Below are positions 1 through 7,346 of a stretch of 58,239 nt of DNA, in pieces. The notes beneath the pieces were generated by a model. It saw only the letters and a program-made list of their open reading frames with translations. It was not told where the DNA came from and searched no databases. Position 1 is the first letter of the stretch. Each line of letters opens with the position of its first letter. The translations under genes and the position numbers were made by a program. Source of the DNA: Acidobacteriota bacterium (GTDB lineage Bacteria > Acidobacteriota > Terriglobia > 2-12-FULL-54-10); assembly GCA_009691245.1 (NCBI GenBank), contig SHUM01000017.1, positions 1 to 58,239 on the forward strand, given 5' to 3'.

Positions 1-112
1 TGATCCCGGCTTCCTTGCACGCTTGCGGCGTTGTCTTCCCGCTGGCCACCGCCACTTCAACCTGCCGCAACACCGTTACGATCTGCTCTGGTTTGTACCT
101 CTGCATCGGCAT
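1..112 (-). CDS. IS3-family transposase OrfA, N-terminal fragment cut by the window edge
   Basis: Reading the minus strand from an ATG at 110-112 gives 37 open codons that run off the left edge. They begin MPMQRYKPEQIVTVLRQVEV and continue with a stretch ending PQACKEAGI. This matches the N-terminal helix-turn-helix region of OrfA proteins of IS3-family elements, which bind the element ends and are normally made with a frameshifted OrfAB transposase. A good ribosome-binding site (GGGAGGT, minus strand) lies about 8 bases upstream. A 9-bp inverted repeat (151-159 and 200-208) lies in the upstream leader. I could not identify the terminal inverted repeat of the element. Whether the element is intact cannot be judged from this side. 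The family call rests on remembered motif similarity. Confidence 0.75.
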   Translation of the reverse strand, partial: MPMQRYKPEQIVTVLRQVEVAVASGKTTPQACKEAGI

Positions 113-359
113 ATTCAAATACCTCCCTCATGAGATTCTCTCTCACTTCCGCTGGTATCGAAATCGCCGGGCAGGTCACCGACCCTTCCAATGTTGACTG
201 ATACCAGCAGTAAATTCCTCTTGTTCACTTGCCCAAAAGAGTTCGGATGATGGTATGATGCACTCGCCTACACTTGGGCTGACATCGGATATTTATCAAA
301 CAGGCATTCGAAATGCCAAGGGCTGATCTTGGGCTTGCGCCGATTTTTAGGAGGTTGGG

Positions 360-689
360 ATGAATAGAATGATTGCTCGCGTATTCGCAGGGGTACTGCT
401 TGTGTATTCTCTCGCATGGGCGCAGGCTGGACCTAAAGTGAGCGGGGTCGAGCCTGCCACCGGGAAAGTCGGCAGTTCAGTGACTATCAGTGGCGAGAAT
501 TTGGGCAAGGATATCGTCGAGGCGGTGTATCTTTCAGACGACGAGAAAGATTACCCTGCCCAATTTTTAGAGCAATCCGCAAGTAAGGTTGTCGTGAAGA
601 TTCCGGAACTTAAGGCGGGTGGCTATAATATTGCGTTGAAGGTTGGTAACAACATTTTTATTCAACCGATTCGAATCACAGTTGAGTAA
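360..689 (+). CDS. Small secreted IPT/TIG-domain protein
   Basis: A 109-residue protein with a Sec signal peptide (about residues 1-24, hydrophobic core and an AQA-type cleavage site). A single immunoglobulin-like IPT/TIG domain follows: it starts PKVSGVEPATGKVGSSVTI, has the GENLG turn, and ends in beta strands. IPT/TIG domains are usually modules in larger surface proteins, so a single-domain exported protein is small for the family. An AGGAGG site sits just before the ATG and supports the start. It stands alone, with the IS fragment upstream and a MITE-like repeat downstream. A periplasmic or surface binding or adaptor role is inference; no partner is visible. Confidence 0.75.
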   Translation: MNRMIARVFAGVLLVYSLAWAQAGPKVSGVEPATGKVGSSVTISGENLGKDIVEAVYLSDDEKDYPAQFLEQSASKVVVKIPELKAGGYNIALKVGNNIFIQPIRITVE

Positions 690-841
690 CTAGCGCGCAA
701 TACGTTGGTGCTGCCACACCAATCAGGCCACTGCCAAAATTATCACGACATCCAGTGGCGTCTCTTGCATTTCTATTGGGCGTGAGTTACTCGAATATCC
801 ACGTAGTGGCTTCCCCCCTGTTCGGATACTCCTTCCCTGAA

Positions 842-1000
842 TAGCTTGTTGAAAAAACATTAAGTTGTCATTCTGAAGCCCAGCGCTTTTTAGCCGCGCT
901 GAAAAAATGCTTTGTTATCGACAGCGCGATCCATAAAGCAGATTTCCTGCTGTGCTCGGGATGACAACTTAAACACTTTTTTCAATAGGCTGCTAAAAAA
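842..1000. repeat. MITE-like imperfect inverted repeat
   Basis: The ends of this non-coding stretch are inverted copies of each other. The left end (about 847-870) contains TTGAAAAAAC followed by AAGTTGTCAT. The right end (961-990) contains ATGACAACTT followed by TTTTTTCAATA. The interior is also partly palindromic (CAGCGC / GCGCTG parts). On the minus strand it reads with a GTCATCCCGAGC-type core that I associate with dispersed intergenic repeats in acidobacterial genomes. It has no coding capacity, so if mobile it would need a transposase in trans. It fills most of the 340-bp gap between the IPT/TIG gene and the convergent monooxygenase-like gene, and might act as a transcript end. Confidence 0.6.
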
Positions 1001-1030
1001 ATGATGCAGCACACGGTGTTGGAGTTGAGT

Positions 1031-1324
1031 TTATCCCACCACCTCGTAATTTTTCACTTCAACTTTGGAAACCCCCATCAGGCTTCGGGTGTGGCGGAGA
1101 ATCTCCTGGTGCGCCGGGCTGGAGCGGTAAGCGTCAATCGATTTCTGATCTTCCCAAGTTTGCAAGGAGATGAATTCACCGGGCAGGTCGCGGCTGTGCA
1201 GGAACTGTTCGCTTAGGCAGCCCGGTTGCTGGATCATGATGGGAGCGCAGTCCTTCTTCCACAGTGCCTGAGCCTCGACGCTGCGTTCAGCCGGTATGGT
1301 GACGATGATCATTCGAGTTATCAT
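1031..1324 (-). CDS. Antibiotic biosynthesis monooxygenase (ABM) domain protein
   Basis: A 97-residue single-domain protein with the ferredoxin-like ABM fold pattern. It has an N-terminal strand rich in Ile/Val (MIIVTIP), a middle helix with QPGCLSEQFL, and the characteristic TWEDQKSIDAYRSSPAHQ segment followed by a C-terminal strand. Relatives include small quinol monooxygenases (YgiN type) and heme-degrading enzymes, which usually act as dimers. The substrate cannot be told from sequence. An AGGAGG site about 8 bases before the ATG at 1324 supports the start. It is transcribed away from the neighbouring DoxX gene, so the two may share a divergent control region; a redox or detoxification link is inference. 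Confidence 0.7.
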   Translation of the reverse strand: MITRMIIVTIPAERSVEAQALWKKDCAPIMIQQPGCLSEQFLHSRDLPGEFISLQTWEDQKSIDAYRSSPAHQEILRHTRSLMGVSKVEVKNYEVVG

Positions 1325-1484
1325 AATGCGTTACCTCCTGGGACAGTTGCCTGCTACCATGCTAATCCTAACCGGGTGATCAGAATTAAAGAAATGCTTA
1401 CGATTGTTCCCGACCGACGAAGCTTCATCATAAGGCTTTGCGCACAAGTCCGAAGGGGGCGTACATATATTGAGAGGAACAATC

Positions 1485-1886
1485 ATGTTATCGAGTAAGT
1501 TCAGTAGATTTCAGCCCTACGCGATTGGGCTGTTGCGCATCTTCGCCGCTTTCGTTTTTGTTCAGCGCGGTTTACAGAAGTTCGGATTGTTTGAAGGCAA
1601 GGCTCGGGAATTCCCGCAACTGCTATGGTTCGCAGGCGTGAACGAGACCATCTTTGGACTGCTGATTTTCCTTGGACTGTTTACTCGTCCCGCGGCTATC
1701 CTAATGGCTGGCCAGATGGCCATTGCCTACTTCATCTCTCATTTCCCGCGCGGCTTCTGGGCTGTGACGAACGGCGGCGAGCCAGCCGTCTTGTTCTGCT
1801 TCATCTACCTGTTCATTTTCACCGCCGGGCCGGGGAAGTTCAGCATGGACGGGCTGCTCGCGCGGCGCTCTGGCGGGCGAGGCTGA
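1485..1886 (+). CDS. DoxX-family membrane protein
   Basis: A 133-residue protein with four predicted membrane helices. The first carries the DoxX signature region (IGLLRIFAAFVFVQRGLQKF) and is followed by a glycine-rich second helix with ETIFGLLIFLGLFTRPAA. The C-terminal helix precedes GPGKFSMDGLL, also typical of DoxX/DoxD-like proteins. These are often linked to thiosulfate or thiol redox chemistry, but many have no known role. The reading frame opens earlier at a TTG (1470); I chose the ATG at 1485 because GAGAGGA lies just before it. It diverges from the ABM-domain gene. Confidence 0.8.
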   Translation: MLSSKFSRFQPYAIGLLRIFAAFVFVQRGLQKFGLFEGKAREFPQLLWFAGVNETIFGLLIFLGLFTRPAAILMAGQMAIAYFISHFPRGFWAVTNGGEPAVLFCFIYLFIFTAGPGKFSMDGLLARRSGGRG

Positions 1887-1889
1887 TGA

Positions 1890-2188
1890 GCATCTGAGCC
1901 GCTTGATTTCAGGTTGAAAGTTGTATAATTAGTTCACGATCGGCCCCACTTTTGCGAGTTCCGCCAGCGGCAACACTAATAGTCGGGGCTAAACCTCAGC
2001 GGTCGCGATGGGCGATTTGAAACCGCGTCGGGAACTCGATTCTTCAGGTTCCCTCCAGGGAATTCCGCGCATGGTTTTGAAGTTTCAGCGATAACAATTA
2101 GAGGTATAATCGGGGCAAGCTGGCCGAGGATTCGGGCGGTATGATGATCGAGACAGAGTAGTTTCCAGAAAGCTTAGGAGGAATGAAA
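1890..2188. other. Intergenic region upstream of the secreted DinB gene
   Basis: About 300 bases without a convincing gene. Two TATAAT hexamers are present (about 1923-1928 and 2105-2110). The first has a TTGATT 15 bases upstream, which is a short spacer. The second lies about 80 bases before the downstream start but has no well-spaced -35 box. Either may be the promoter of the downstream gene. No tRNA, riboswitch-like fold or repeat was recognised. Confidence 0.3.
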
Positions 2189-2815
2189 ATGCTACGCAAG
2201 GCTAAGTTTGTGCTGATGCTGTTGGTGCTGGCCGCGGCCAGCGTGCAGCCGGTGGCTGCGGAGGGGCTTGATGTGGGCGGGATGCTGCGCCTGCATATGG
2301 CGCGCACACGGCGGATGCTCACGAACGTTATTGCCGCTATGCCAGAGGACAAATATGATTATCGCCCGGTGAAGGAAGTTCGCAGTTTCCGCGAGATGGC
2401 TGTGCATCTCATTCAGGATGGCTTCTCGCACGTCGGCTGGTCCGCGGGAATGTCGCGCGAGGAATCCGAGAAGCTTGCGGCAAAGTATGAGCATATCAAA
2501 ACCCGCGAGGAGATTCTGCGTGGTTTGGACGAAATGTACACTTGGTCCGAGCAAACTGTAGGGACAATCAACGCGACTAACGCTACGGATATGGTGGTTG
2601 GTATGCGCAGCGAGCGCCAAACCCGATTTGAAGCAGCCATGGTGGCTTTTGAAGACCAGATGGGCCACTACGGCAACTTTGTCGTCTACCTGCGTTTGAA
2701 TGGCGGCGTGCCGCCATCCACCGCGAATGCGGACATGGAGCGCGCCGAGAACCAGCGCAAGAACAAGGAAGTTGGGGTCGCTCCTCCCGCTCCCGCCGAC
2801 GAGCACAAGCATTAA
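2189..2815 (+). CDS. Secreted DinB-family protein
   Basis: About 208 residues. A Sec signal peptide (MLRKAKFVLMLLVLAAASVQ, cleavage near PVAA) precedes a DinB-like four-helix bundle. The first metal-ligand His lies in MAVHLIQDG. The usual HxxxH pair is altered to FEDQMGHYGNF, with Asp in place of the first His. DinB proteins are mostly cytoplasmic metal-binding bundles, some acting as thiol S-transferases; an exported form is less usual but occurs in acidobacteria. The tail is charged and ends HKH. Two in-frame ATGs exist: AGGAGG is only 1 base from the one at 2183 but 7 bases from the one at 2189, so I chose the latter. A strong terminator follows. Confidence 0.75.
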   Translation: MLRKAKFVLMLLVLAAASVQPVAAEGLDVGGMLRLHMARTRRMLTNVIAAMPEDKYDYRPVKEVRSFREMAVHLIQDGFSHVGWSAGMSREESEKLAAKYEHIKTREEILRGLDEMYTWSEQTVGTINATNATDMVVGMRSERQTRFEAAMVAFEDQMGHYGNFVVYLRLNGGVPPSTANADMERAENQRKNKEVGVAPPAPADEHKH

Positions 2816-2841
2816 GGCGCGGAGTTATCCTTGAAAATACA

Positions 2842-2888
2842 AATGCTCTGCCTGTGGCGGCTACCACAGGCAGAGCATTTTGTTTTTT
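2842..2888 (+). terminator. Rho-independent terminator after the secreted DinB gene
   Basis: A 16-bp perfect stem (2842-2857 pairs with 2864-2879) with a 6-base loop, followed by TTTGTTTTTTT. It lies between convergent genes. On the minus strand the downstream sequence is only TTGTATTTTC, so termination of the dedA-side transcript is likely weaker. Confidence 0.9.
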
Positions 2889-2905
2889 TGGGCATCTTCC
2901 AGCGA

Positions 2906-3571
2906 CTACGGTCTTTCTTCCGGTGCCAGCGGCGCGGTCGCATGAGCTGCCGCTTTGCGGCGCTCGCGCAAGACTTCGATTACGGCGGGAAGTATCGAGA
3001 GAACGATGACTACCACAATGACATAATGGATATTGCGATCGATATTGGGGATCATTGCGCCCAGGAAATAACCGAGCAGCGTCATCCCCATCACCCAAAA
3101 CACGCCACCAAAAATATTATAGAAAACGAACCGCCGGTAGTTCATGCCCGCCGCGCCTGCCACGGCGGGAGCAAAGGTGCGGACGACGGGCACAAAGCGC
3201 GCCATCACGATGGTCTTGGGGCCGTACTTCTCGTAGAACTCCCGGGTCCGGTCGAGATGACGGCGCTTGAAAAATCGGGAGTCGGGACGATTGTAGAGAG
3301 CCTTGCCAGTGCGATATCCAATCAGGTAGCCCATTTGGTCGCCGAAAATCGCGCAGATAGACCCGAAAAACAACAAGGCTCCCAGATTCAGGTGTCCCGT
3401 CGCCGCGAATACTCCAGCCGTTACCAACAGAGAATCTCCCGGAAGAAAAAATCCTACAAATAGCCCTGTCTCAATGAAGACAATCGCGCAAACCATTATG
3501 GTGCCGCCGCTCGTAACGATTCCCTGCACGTTCGTAACGGCGTGAAAAATATCTCTAAGCCAGTCGATCAT
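2906..3571 (-). CDS. DedA-family inner-membrane protein
   Basis: A 221-residue polytopic membrane protein of the DedA/VTT family, whose members flip or transport polyprenyl phosphates and phospholipids and use the proton motive force. The hallmarks are present: E34-TGLFVGFFLPGDSLL in the first reentrant segment, GDQMGYLIGYRTGK (77-90), and the ARFVPVVRTFAPAVAG motif (124-139) with the conserved arginines. A charged cytoplasmic tail ends the protein. The length is typical. GGAGA precedes the ATG. It runs against the secreted DinB gene and lies downstream of another DinB gene on the same strand, about 100 bases away. The exact lipid substrate is unknown. Confidence 0.88.
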   Translation of the reverse strand: MIDWLRDIFHAVTNVQGIVTSGGTIMVCAIVFIETGLFVGFFLPGDSLLVTAGVFAATGHLNLGALLFFGSICAIFGDQMGYLIGYRTGKALYNRPDSRFFKRRHLDRTREFYEKYGPKTIVMARFVPVVRTFAPAVAGAAGMNYRRFVFYNIFGGVFWVMGMTLLGYFLGAMIPNIDRNIHYVIVVVIVLSILPAVIEVLRERRKAAAHATAPLAPEERP

Positions 3572-3670
3572 GAGGTCTCCATTTGCAAAAGCGGACGCGA
3601 AGCGACCGTAGTATCACGGATTTCGCCTTGCGTGCTTTCGGTTCTGCGGGCGGCGGCTCCACCCCATGGC

Positions 3671-4210
3671 TTACTTTTTCTGCGCCGCTTCCATGTGAGC
3701 GATGAACTGGCGCGTCAGGTGCGGTACTTGTCCCAACGAGCGCTCGAACATCATGAGCTGGCCGCGGTGATGCATCTCGTGCTCCTTTACGGACAGAATC
3801 ATTTCAAAGCGGCTCTTCGCGGCGGGAGTCATCCCCGTGGGCATCGCCACCATCTCCCCCAGGAAACTATCGGAAAGGCTCTCTAGCCATTTTGCGAAGA
3901 GTTCACCGTTCTCCTTCAACAGTTGGATCAACTGCGCTTTGTCGCGCGGCTTCTGCTCTTCGGCCATCATGCCGCCGAAGAATCCCGGAAAATCGAAACC
4001 TTCCAGAGTGCTGATCGGCTGGACGGCGTGGACCTGATGCTGCAGCCGGTAGGACACGGCGATGTGCGTCAGCAGTTGCGCGACAGTTCGAAGTCCGGGA
4101 GCCAGTGGCTTAGTGTAAGCTTCTGCAGGAATCTCTTCCGCGATGGTGATGGTGTTGTTGCGGACGGTTCGAAAACTCGCCGCTAATTCTTTTGCGCCGT
4201 AAAAATTCAT
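3671..4210 (-). CDS. DinB-family protein (cytoplasmic)
   Basis: A 179-residue protein without a signal peptide, with a complete DinB/YfiT metal-binding triad: H49 (LLTHIAVSYR), then H144 and H148 in EHEMHHRGQLMMF near the third helix. The family forms a four-helix bundle holding Zn or Ni; characterised members are bacillithiol- or mycothiol-dependent transferases, but most have unknown substrates. The Phe/Gly-rich loop GFDFPGFFGGMM (71-82) probably lines the pocket. It is co-oriented with the DedA gene. Unlike the exported DinB protein at 2189-2815, it keeps all three His ligands. The specific reaction is not predictable. Confidence 0.78.
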   Translation of the reverse strand: MNFYGAKELAASFRTVRNNTITIAEEIPAEAYTKPLAPGLRTVAQLLTHIAVSYRLQHQVHAVQPISTLEGFDFPGFFGGMMAEEQKPRDKAQLIQLLKENGELFAKWLESLSDSFLGEMVAMPTGMTPAAKSRFEMILSVKEHEMHHRGQLMMFERSLGQVPHLTRQFIAHMEAAQKK

Positions 4211-4437
4211 GATTGTATCCTATTATCCATTGGTTTTTATTGCACTAAGATTTGCGGCAGGCCCGCTTGAAATATTTTATCACGCGGCATCCTGCTTAAC
4301 GTTAACGAGACATTAAGAACGAGGCGGCCCGGTGGTGATATAGGACTGATATATTAGATAGAGGATGACCAGCGATTCCGGGACTTAACCGGTCTGGCTT
4401 TCCGTAATGGACGATACCGAACTGAAGATACCGCGAC

Positions 4438-6411
4438 ATGATACAACTTTCCGCCGCTTCTAAACGATTCGGCTCTCGATTACTGTTTGAAGATTTCAAC
4501 TGGTTGCTCACGCCACAAGATCGCGTCGGTCTGGTCGGTGGCAATGGCACGGGCAAGTCCACGCTGCTTAAAATTCTCGCCGGGATCGAGCATCTCGACG
4601 AGGGCACGCTTAGCTCCATCCGCAACCTCACGACAGGCTATCTGCCGCAGGATGGTCTCAGCGCCTCCGGTCGCAGCGTTCTGGAAGAGGCGCTGTCCGT
4701 GTTTGGCGACCTGCATGATGCCGAGCGAGAGATGGAAGTGTTGACACTCCGCATGGGCGAGATCGATCCCGAGGGCGAGGAGTTTCGCCGCGCCGCGGAG
4801 CGCTATCACAAGCTGGAAATCGTCTTCAACGCCGGCGATGGTTATCAGCTTGAGACGCAGGCGAAACTGGTTCTTGACGGATTAGGCTTTCGTCCCGCCG
4901 AATTTTCCCGCGATACGCAGGAACTCTCCGGGGGATGGCAGATGCGCCTTGCGCTGGCCAAGTGCCTGCTGCTCAAGCCGCATCTGCTGCTGCTCGACGA
5001 GCCCACCAATCACCTGGACCTGGAGGCGCGCAACTGGCTGGAGTCGTTCCTGCACGATTATCCCCACGCCGTCGTGCTGGTCTCGCATGACCGCTATTTC
5101 CTCGACGCTTCTGTGAATAGAATCCTGGAACTTTGGAATCGCCAGGGGCATTTTTACCCCGGCAATTATGAGCAGTATCTGGAACGGAAGTCCGCGCGGC
5201 GAGAGCAGCTGCTGGCCGAATACCGCCAACAGCGTGAGCGCATCGATCACTTGGAGATTTTCATCAATCGGTTCCGTTACCAGGCGAGTAAGGCGCGTCA
5301 GGTGCAGAGTCGCATCAAGGAGCTCGAAAAGATCGAGCGCATCGAAATTCCGCCTGACGAGCAGACCATTCGCTTCAGCTTTCCGCAACCGCCGGCCAGC
5401 GGGCGCGTGGTCACCGAATTTGCCGATATCGCCAAGCGCTATGACGACAAGCAGGTTTTCAGCGGCGTGAATTTCATGATCCGCCGCGGCGAGCGCATCG
5501 GCCTGGTGGGAACCAACGGAGCGGGCAAGTCAACATTGATCAAGTTGCTGGCCGGAACGGAGCTTCCCTCGGCGGGTGAATGCAAGCTGGGACACAACGT
5601 GGAGGTGGAGTATTTCGCGCAGGATCAGTACAAGATGCTGAACCCGCAAGCGCGGCTGATCGATGATTTGTCGAGCGTCGCGCCCATCGATCTGAGCACT
5701 CAGACCAAACTACGCACGCTGCTCGGCTGTTTCTTGTTCACAGGGGACGATGTATTCAAACCCATCGGAGTGCTGTCCGGCGGCGAACGTAATCGCTTCG
5801 CCCTGGCCCGAATGTTGCTTCAACCTCCGAACTTCTTATTGCTCGATGAGCCCACCAATCATTTGGATCTGCGCGCTAAGGATGTGCTATTAGATGCCTT
5901 GCAGAGATTCAGCGGTACCATCGTTTTCGTTTCCCACGACCGGTATTTTATCGATCACCTGGCCACCCGAATATTCGAGATCGAGAACGGGAAATTGACC
6001 GAATATGATGGGAACTACGAAAACTATCTCCGACAGAAGGAGGGCGGCAGCGCTAGCAGCAGTGTGGCGATGGGGCAAGGAGAATCACACCCGGTCGTTG
6101 CGGACCCATCCAGAAGTGTAAAGAAGGAGCCGACAGAGGCTTCTTCCGAGAGCCCGAGGACGCGCCCAAAGCGTCTGAATCCCATTCTCGTCAAGGAAAT
6201 GCGTAACCGGCATTCGGAGATAGAAGAGGAAATCATCCGATGCGAGGCGGAGATTGCAGATTCTGAGTCCGCTCTCGCTCAGTTCAAGAGCGCGGAAGAA
6301 ACCATCCGCCTCACCAAGGGATTGGAATCGAGCCGCTTCCGCCTTTCTGAACTTATGGGCGAGTGGGAACAGTTAAGCATCGATTTAGATGAGCAGTTGA
6401 AAGTCGATTAG
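4438..6411 (+). CDS. ABC-F family ATPase (duplicated ATP-binding protein, Uup/YheS-like)
   Basis: 657 residues with two ABC ATPase domains and no membrane segments. The first has Walker A GGNGTGKST (34-42), signature LSGGW (163-167) and Walker B LLLLDEPTNHLD (183-194). The second has GTNGAGKST near 358, LSGGE near 446 and a second LLLDEPTNHLD near 468. Between them is the charged alpha-helical P-site-tRNA-interaction linker, and about 80 residues of coiled coil close the protein. ABC-F proteins bind the ribosomal E site and relieve stalled translation; some confer antibiotic resistance. Length and C-terminal coil suggest a housekeeping type, but resistance cannot be excluded. No clear Shine-Dalgarno site precedes the ATG. 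An 18-codon frame (4408-4464) overlaps the start and could be chance. Confidence 0.88.
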   Translation: MIQLSAASKRFGSRLLFEDFNWLLTPQDRVGLVGGNGTGKSTLLKILAGIEHLDEGTLSSIRNLTTGYLPQDGLSASGRSVLEEALSVFGDLHDAEREMEVLTLRMGEIDPEGEEFRRAAERYHKLEIVFNAGDGYQLETQAKLVLDGLGFRPAEFSRDTQELSGGWQMRLALAKCLLLKPHLLLLDEPTNHLDLEARNWLESFLHDYPHAVVLVSHDRYFLDASVNRILELWNRQGHFYPGNYEQYLERKSARREQLLAEYRQQRERIDHLEIFINRFRYQASKARQVQSRIKELEKIERIEIPPDEQTIRFSFPQPPASGRVVTEFADIAKRYDDKQVFSGVNFMIRRGERIGLVGTNGAGKSTLIKLLAGTELPSAGECKLGHNVEVEYFAQDQYKMLNPQARLIDDLSSVAPIDLSTQTKLRTLLGCFLFTGDDVFKPIGVLSGGERNRFALARMLLQPPNFLLLDEPTNHLDLRAKDVLLDALQRFSGTIVFVSHDRYFIDHLATRIFEIENGKLTEYDGNYENYLRQKEGGSASSSVAMGQGESHPVVADPSRSVKKEPTEASSESPRTRPKRLNPILVKEMRNRHSEIEEEIIRCEAEIADSESALAQFKSAEETIRLTKGLESSRFRLSELMGEWEQLSIDLDEQLKVD

Positions 6412-6464
6412 TTGGCTCTGCCAGGATTCTCAACTTTGTGAGAGGAGCAACCAGAGATCAAGCC

Positions 6465-6776
6465 TCAAGCTTTTCGCGAATCGAATACCGATTGAGCGAC
6501 CATCACTGCGTTTGCGGCCGTGGGCCATCCAGCATAAAAGGCTGTGTGAGTAATTAGTTCTCCGATCTCCTCCTGCGTAACGCCATTGTCCAAGGCCAGC
6601 CCAATATGCAGGCGAAGTTGATCAGTGCGGTAGGTGGCCATTAGAACCGCCACGGTGATGAGGCTGCGGTCCCGTTTGGACATTTCGGTTCGTTCCCAAA
6701 TTTCCCCGTACAAAAGATCTGATGTAAGCTGCGCCAGTCGCGGTGCAACTTTTTTCATTGTTGGTTGAGAACTCAT
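6465..6776 (-). CDS. Carboxymuconolactone decarboxylase (CMD/AhpD-like) family protein
   Basis: A 103-residue single-domain protein of the CMD family. It shows the core pattern: ERTEMSKRDRSLITVAVLMA, then LRLHIGLALDNGVTQEEIGELITHTAFYAGWPTAANA. It lacks the CxxC of AhpD-type peroxidases, which fits the PcaC-like branch (4-carboxymuconolactone decarboxylase), though many members have unknown roles. The length matches a stand-alone domain forming a helical oligomer. GGAGAT precedes the ATG. It is convergent with the ABC-F gene. No protocatechuate-pathway genes are nearby, so a pathway assignment is unsafe. Confidence 0.82.
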   Translation of the reverse strand: MSSQPTMKKVAPRLAQLTSDLLYGEIWERTEMSKRDRSLITVAVLMATYRTDQLRLHIGLALDNGVTQEEIGELITHTAFYAGWPTAANAVMVAQSVFDSRKA

Positions 6777-6893
6777 GGCATCTCCTATCTACTTGAAAAG
6801 ATTAAAGTTTCTCTAACATGCAGCACAATTCTGACATTCATTGCTCTGGCCGAAAAGGGAAGAAAGATCAAAGGGAAAATTTACAAAATACAA

Positions 6894-6970
6894 TGGTGGG
6901 CCTGGGCAGATTCGAACTGCCGACCTCCGGTTTAGGAAACCGCTGCTCTATCCACCTGAGCTACAGGCCC
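6894..6970 (-). tRNA. tRNA-Arg (anticodon CCT)
   Basis: On the minus strand the sequence folds as a full cloverleaf. The 7-bp acceptor is GGGCCTG/CAGGCCC, the D stem GCTC/GAGC, the anticodon loop TTCCTAA with anticodon CCT, the T arm GGCAG-TTCGAAT-CTGCC, and the CCA end is encoded. The variable loop is 5 nt. The outermost pair of the anticodon stem (27-43) appears to be a G-G mismatch; the rest pairs. It reads AGG codons. A sigma70-type promoter sits about 27 bases upstream. Confidence 0.93.
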
Positions 6971-6996
6971 GTAAGTGCCTTGATGCTTTCCTCTTC

Positions 6997-7025
6997 ATGT
7001 TATCCAAGTTAGCACCGGGGTTCAA
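6997..7025 (-). promoter_or_regulatory. Promoter of tRNA-Arg
   Basis: On the minus strand TTGAAC (7020-7025) and TAACAT (6997-7002) are separated by exactly 17 bases. This places a start site about 20 bases before the mature tRNA 5' end. Confidence 0.6.
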
Positions 7026-7346
7026 TGTGTGCGACCGGAGGTGCTGGAGATTACCCCAAAAGCTATAATGATGCGAACCGGTGCCGATATACAATATTTC
7101 GAGGCTAGGCATGTTGTCGTGCGCCATACTGGTCGGCGAGACGCGATGGCTGACGGAGCATTGTCGTTTAATCGGAATTTAGGCTCCCAGATGCCCATGC
7201 GCTGATCCCTAGCAGTGGTGGGTAGGATTGCCCACGGTGAAACTTGCTTAAATAGCAAGGTTTTCCGCAAACCGGAATCGGCGAGCGCGAATATGCGACA
7301 TTAGAAAGAGGTTTGGGTCAGAAACTCCTGAGCTACTGAACGACGC
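7026..7346. other. Intergenic region upstream of the cyclase-like gene
   Basis: About 320 bases between the tRNA promoter and the downstream start. A TATAAT hexamer occurs near 7062-7067 without a recognisable -35 box. I see no convincing open frame, repeat or structured RNA. Confidence 0.3.

Noticed and set aside
4408-4464. 18-codon upstream frame overlapping the ABC-F start as a leader peptide
   Set aside because: No ribosome site before its ATG and no attenuator hairpin visible, so chance is as likely.
6818-7068. Short plus-strand open frames over the tRNA-Arg
   Set aside because: Their products contain a well-known spurious translation of antisense tRNA (QIRTADLRFR type).
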